A stretch of DNA of 16,283 bases, from NCBI GenBank assembly GCA_947460915.1, contig CANHKJ010000040.1, positions 1 through 16,283 of the forward strand, written 5' to 3'. This document shows, in pieces, positions 15,560-16,283 of the stretch. Within the stretch, counting starts at the first letter, position 1. The number at the start of each line of letters is the position of its first letter. The notes beneath the pieces were generated by a model. That model saw only the letters and a program-made list of their open reading frames with translations, searched no databases and was not told the origin of the DNA. Made by a program: the position numbers and the translations under genes. The stretch is from Verrucomicrobiia bacterium. GTDB lineage: Bacteria > Verrucomicrobiota > Verrucomicrobiia > Verrucomicrobiales > Akkermansiaceae.

Positions 15560-16283
15560 TCAACGCCCGCGATTGCCGGCAGGGCGGGATTTTTGGCGTT
15601 GTTGGTTTTGGCCTTCACCTTGGCCTTGGCCTCCCTGTCCACCTTGGCGTTGACCGGAATTACCTTGAGGAGGACGACGTTGGCCACGGTGTTGGCCGCC
15701 GCCTCCACCTTGGGGCTTTTTCGGAGCGGGACCGCGAATGCCTTTTTTGTGGCGCTCCGCGAGGGCTTCTTCGTGCCAGTTGTGATTGTCCCAGCGGGGG
15801 ATTGGCATGCGAATGATTTTTTCGATATCGCGCAGGTATTCGAGCTCGTCTTCAGAACAGAACGAAACGGCACGACCTTCGGCTCCAGCACGGGCGGTGC
15901 GGCCGATGCGATGCACGTAGGCTTCGGGTTCGTTCGGGAGATCGAAGTTGATCACCAAACCGACGTCTTTGACGTCAACGCCACGAGCGGCAACATCGGT
16001 GGCGACTAGCACTGGGGTAAGGCCCTTTTTGAAGCGCTCCAGGGCTTTTTCGCGTTGAGCTTGCGATTTGTTGCCGTGAATGGCATCGGACGGGAAACCG
16101 GCGGCGCACAGAGACTTCGCGAGTTTGTTGGCGCCGTGCTTGGTGCGGCTGAAAACGATGGTGAGTTTTTGTTCACGGGCATTGGCTTGGCCGCGCAGCA
16201 GTTCTTCGAGCAAGGGACGCTTCGATTCCTTGGTCACGAAGCAGACTTGTTGATCGATTTTTTCTGCGGTCGTGGTCTCGGGC
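15560..16283 (-). CDS. rhlE: DEAD-box RNA helicase, RhlE-like, C-terminal part (5' end beyond window)
   Basis: The visible 241 codons are the C-terminal part of an ATP-dependent RNA helicase that remodels RNA in ribosome assembly or mRNA turnover. The frame stays open to the window edge (PETTTAEKIDQQVCFV at the start), so the N-terminal RecA domain with the DEAD box lies outside. Visible motifs are IV (TIVFSRTKHGANKLAK), V (ATDVAARGVDV) and VI (YVHRIGRTARAG). The tail after about KKGIRGPAPKK is a low-complexity Gly/Gln/Arg-rich extension ending in AGNRGR, a common RNA-binding tail in RhlE-type proteins. It is transcribed towards the defence-type cassette and ends 121 bp from it. An internal GTG at 16237 is not the real start. 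The name is by resemblance; other DEAD-box paralogues are possible. Confidence 0.9.
   Translation of the reverse strand, partial: PETTTAEKIDQQVCFVTKESKRPLLEELLRGQANAREQKLTIVFSRTKHGANKLAKSLCAAGFPSDAIHGNKSQAQREKALERFKKGLTPVLVATDVAARGVDVKDVGLVINFDLPNEPEAYVHRIGRTARAGAEGRAVSFCSEDELEYLRDIEKIIRMPIPRWDNHNWHEEALAERHKKGIRGPAPKKPQGGGGGQHRGQRRPPQGNSGQRQGGQGGQGQGEGQNQQRQKSRPAGNRGR

Overview
The window is bacterial chromosomal DNA, apparently Gram-negative. It has a didermic-style sulfate ABC importer and a DEAD-box RNA helicase with a Gly/Gln/Arg-rich tail. The style of the Rrf2 regulator and helicase, together with an almost complete lack of Shine-Dalgarno sequences in front of start codons, is compatible with Verrucomicrobiota or a related phylum. 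That assignment is an impression, not a proof.

Layout, left to right. (1) 4-4421, housekeeping: an Rrf2-family regulator with a five-cysteine cluster, then a complete sulfate/thiosulfate ABC importer (lipoprotein-type binding protein, permeases CysT and CysW, ATPase CysA), all on the plus strand. The block ends at a 10-bp perfect hairpin (4471-4494). (2) 4422-4720: about 300 bp without a gene, holding that hairpin and a good TATAAT box upstream of the next gene. (3) 4721-11833: a restriction-modification locus in the unusual order res - fic - mod. It encodes a 1019-aa SF2 helicase/PD-(D/E)xK restriction subunit, a 360-aa Fic protein (class II, with a C-terminal winged helix) and a beta-class amino-methyltransferase. 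The methyltransferase has lost its reading frame 45 codons before its natural C-terminus. The 172-bp gap before fic holds three CTTTAC sites spaced exactly 41 bp apart, plus one inverted copy. (4) 11887-15438: a compact three-gene run of two uncharacterised proteins and a UvrD-type helicase with an N-terminal RelE/ParE-like toxin fold, closed by a clear intrinsic terminator (15459-15482). (5) 15560-16283, minus strand: the C-terminal part of an RhlE-like DEAD-box RNA helicase that runs off the window.

Regions 3 and 4 look like an accessory defence-type island between two ordinary loci (sulfate uptake and rhlE). No integrase, transposase, tRNA or att-like repeat is visible. The RM genes presumably cleave unmodified foreign DNA and protect the host DNA, and the Fic protein may regulate or act as a post-translational toxin/guard. 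The three-gene RelE-UvrD cassette is the best candidate here for an undescribed system. It has a mobile-element-like neighbourhood, tight gene spacing, a toxin-like domain fused to a DNA motor, and two partners with no recognisable function. All defence roles are inferred from domains and context.
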